Translations under genes and position numbers: made by a program | In this document: positions 62,608-64,000 of the stretch, one piece after another | Position numbering within the stretch: the first letter of the stretch is position 1 | Layout of the letters: every line of letters begins with the position of its first letter | From: Heterodera schachtii | Taxonomy: Eukaryota; Nematoda; Chromadorea; Rhabditida; Heteroderidae | NCBI GenBank assembly: GCA_023374025.1 | Contig: SIJG01000012.1 | Span: 96,492 to 160,491 of the forward strand | DNA: 64,000 bases | Direction: 5' to 3' | The notes under the pieces: generated by a model | Told to the model about the DNA's origin: nothing | The model's database searches: none | The model's input: only the letters and a program-made list of their open reading frames with translations

Positions 62608-64000
62608 TACTTTCAGATAGAGATTCTCTCAGGTCCTTTATCCCATTTTCTCCCACAATCCGTTCCTTCTGGCATCACAAGGAAGCGTATATATAGGGAT
62701 GGCAAGGAATTACGATTTCTGAAATTTTTTCTAAAAGTAGTAAATTTTATTTTTTTTTGGAAAAATTAGCAATTTTTTGTAGTTCTGTTAATATTGCACT
62801 GGTATTTTCAATTCTTCCCCGCGGTGCCTATCGGCACATACCTAACCATAAAAATCCCTAATTTCTGAAAAATTTCCTCACAATCGTTAGAAGTGGTCAT
62901 TTTTGAACAAAGCCCATTAACAAAGCGCATTAAAATTCTGAGAAATTTACGGCGGCAACTATCAGCACTGCCGGACCATCCCTCCATACTCACAAAAAGT
63001 TTTTGAAAAGCGCGCCGCTAAATTGTCAAATATTGTGGTTAATCACTTAAAAATGTGACCGCAGACTTCAAATTTCCGAAATTTTGGGGGCCTTGGAATG
63101 CCCTCGCTGATCTAAAAGAATGGATTGATTTGTAGTTAATTAAGCACTAAAACCAAGCAACAAAAACAAAAAAAAAACAGCAAAATTATTCCGCCAAAAA
63201 ATTCTTAATTGCACAAGTTCTTTGAAGTCGAAACCCGAAATAATGAAATGAATAATTTTATTCTAATGATTAGTGGTATAAATTATATGGATTAAAACAC
63301 GCATAAATATGGACAGAAAATATGGACTAAAAAAAGCCCAAAATATGGACTAAAAAGCCCAAAACATTCTGTTTTCAGCGAAATTTTTCGGAAGTGGAAA
63401 ATACCAAAAAAAAAAATTTCGAAAAAAATCTCTTTTAGAAGTGAATTTTTTTTTTAATTCCAAAAAGCTAATCTTTAGCGGTGTATTTTTCGCCTTTTTG
63501 CATTTTTCTTGTGAAAATTTGCCAAAAATGGCCAAAATAAGGACAAAAAATGCAAAAATTTCGAACTATGGATTTATTCCCGAAAACCCCAAATTATAAT
63601 CATATAAATTATATAACCCTACTAATAATTGATTGACCGAAATGATTAAAAGATATTAAATATTTAATTTTAATTAATTAATCTTTGTTTTTTGCTCATG
63701 GCATTTCCATTTTGGTTACCTCTTTTAGTAAATCAAATCCTTCCCTGTCAAAAAGATATCTGAAAATTGATTATTTAACTAATGTTTCCCCTTTTTCCCA
63801 AGTCCGTCCATTCGGGCGGATAAAAATACAACGTAAAATTATTACAATCACTCGGCCAAGGATATTTGACCTTTTAATTCCCATAAATAAAGACTAAACC
63901 ATATATTTATTGACTTTAACAGAACTTTTTCGATATTTTTTAATTAATATTTATTTTACAGAAAATCCTCTTCATCCATTTACATATTCCAATTAATTAT

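Larger units (their letters stand above)
58276..64000. other. Gene-poor, repeat-bearing region
   Basis: After the secreted-protein gene I find no convincing protein gene to the window end. The region holds the inverted repeat, exon-like tandem modules, hairpin and tRNA-like sequence listed separately. The remaining reading frames are short and A+T-driven. Confidence 0.5.

Noticed and set aside
1..64000. CRISPR array, bacterial operon or phage-like features
   Set aside because: All recognisable genes are spliced eukaryotic genes; the repeats are microsatellites, foldbacks or tandem modules without regular spacer structure.

Overview
The window looks like nuclear DNA from a nematode. The genes are cut into many short exons by A+T-rich introns, often 40-60 bp and ending in TTTCAG, TTTTAG or TTTAAG. 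The gene set has clear worm counterparts: a SUP-18-type iodotyrosine deiodinase with an N-terminal membrane anchor, a HUM-7-type myosin IX, an ASCC3 helicase, an anchored epoxide hydrolase and a large cadherin. Exons are clearly richer in G+C than introns, long G or C homopolymers occur, and at least two introns must be spliced as GC-AG. This fits a tylenchomorph plant parasite, possibly a cyst nematode; the species-level placement is inference.

Layout. 1-300 holds a truncated copy of one deiodinase exon (-). 593-4248 (-) is an intracellular three-Ig-domain protein. 5794-8168 (-) is the deiodinase. 9451-24440 (-) is myosin IX (RA, motor, IQ, two C1, RhoGAP). 26287-28711 (+) is the epoxide hydrolase, divergent from the myosin. 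29086-56363 (+) is one cadherin gene of about 37 exons and about 2,100 residues. 57291-58275 (+) encodes a short basic secreted protein. 58.3-64 kb is gene-poor and holds a long inverted repeat, a tandem array of exon-like modules and a tRNA-like sequence.

The main structural result is that the cadherin gene hosts two complete genes. Its 11.7-kb intron (36668-48397) contains the whole ASCC3 gene on the opposite strand. Its 4.8-kb intron (48675-53451) contains an unrecognised Q-rich gene on the same strand. Reading across each large intron joins the two halves of a cadherin repeat in phase 0, so the flanking cadherin pieces are one gene rather than three.

Exon boundaries were read by hand from splice consensus and protein continuity, so individual junctions may be off by a few codons. 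No alignment or database search was run.
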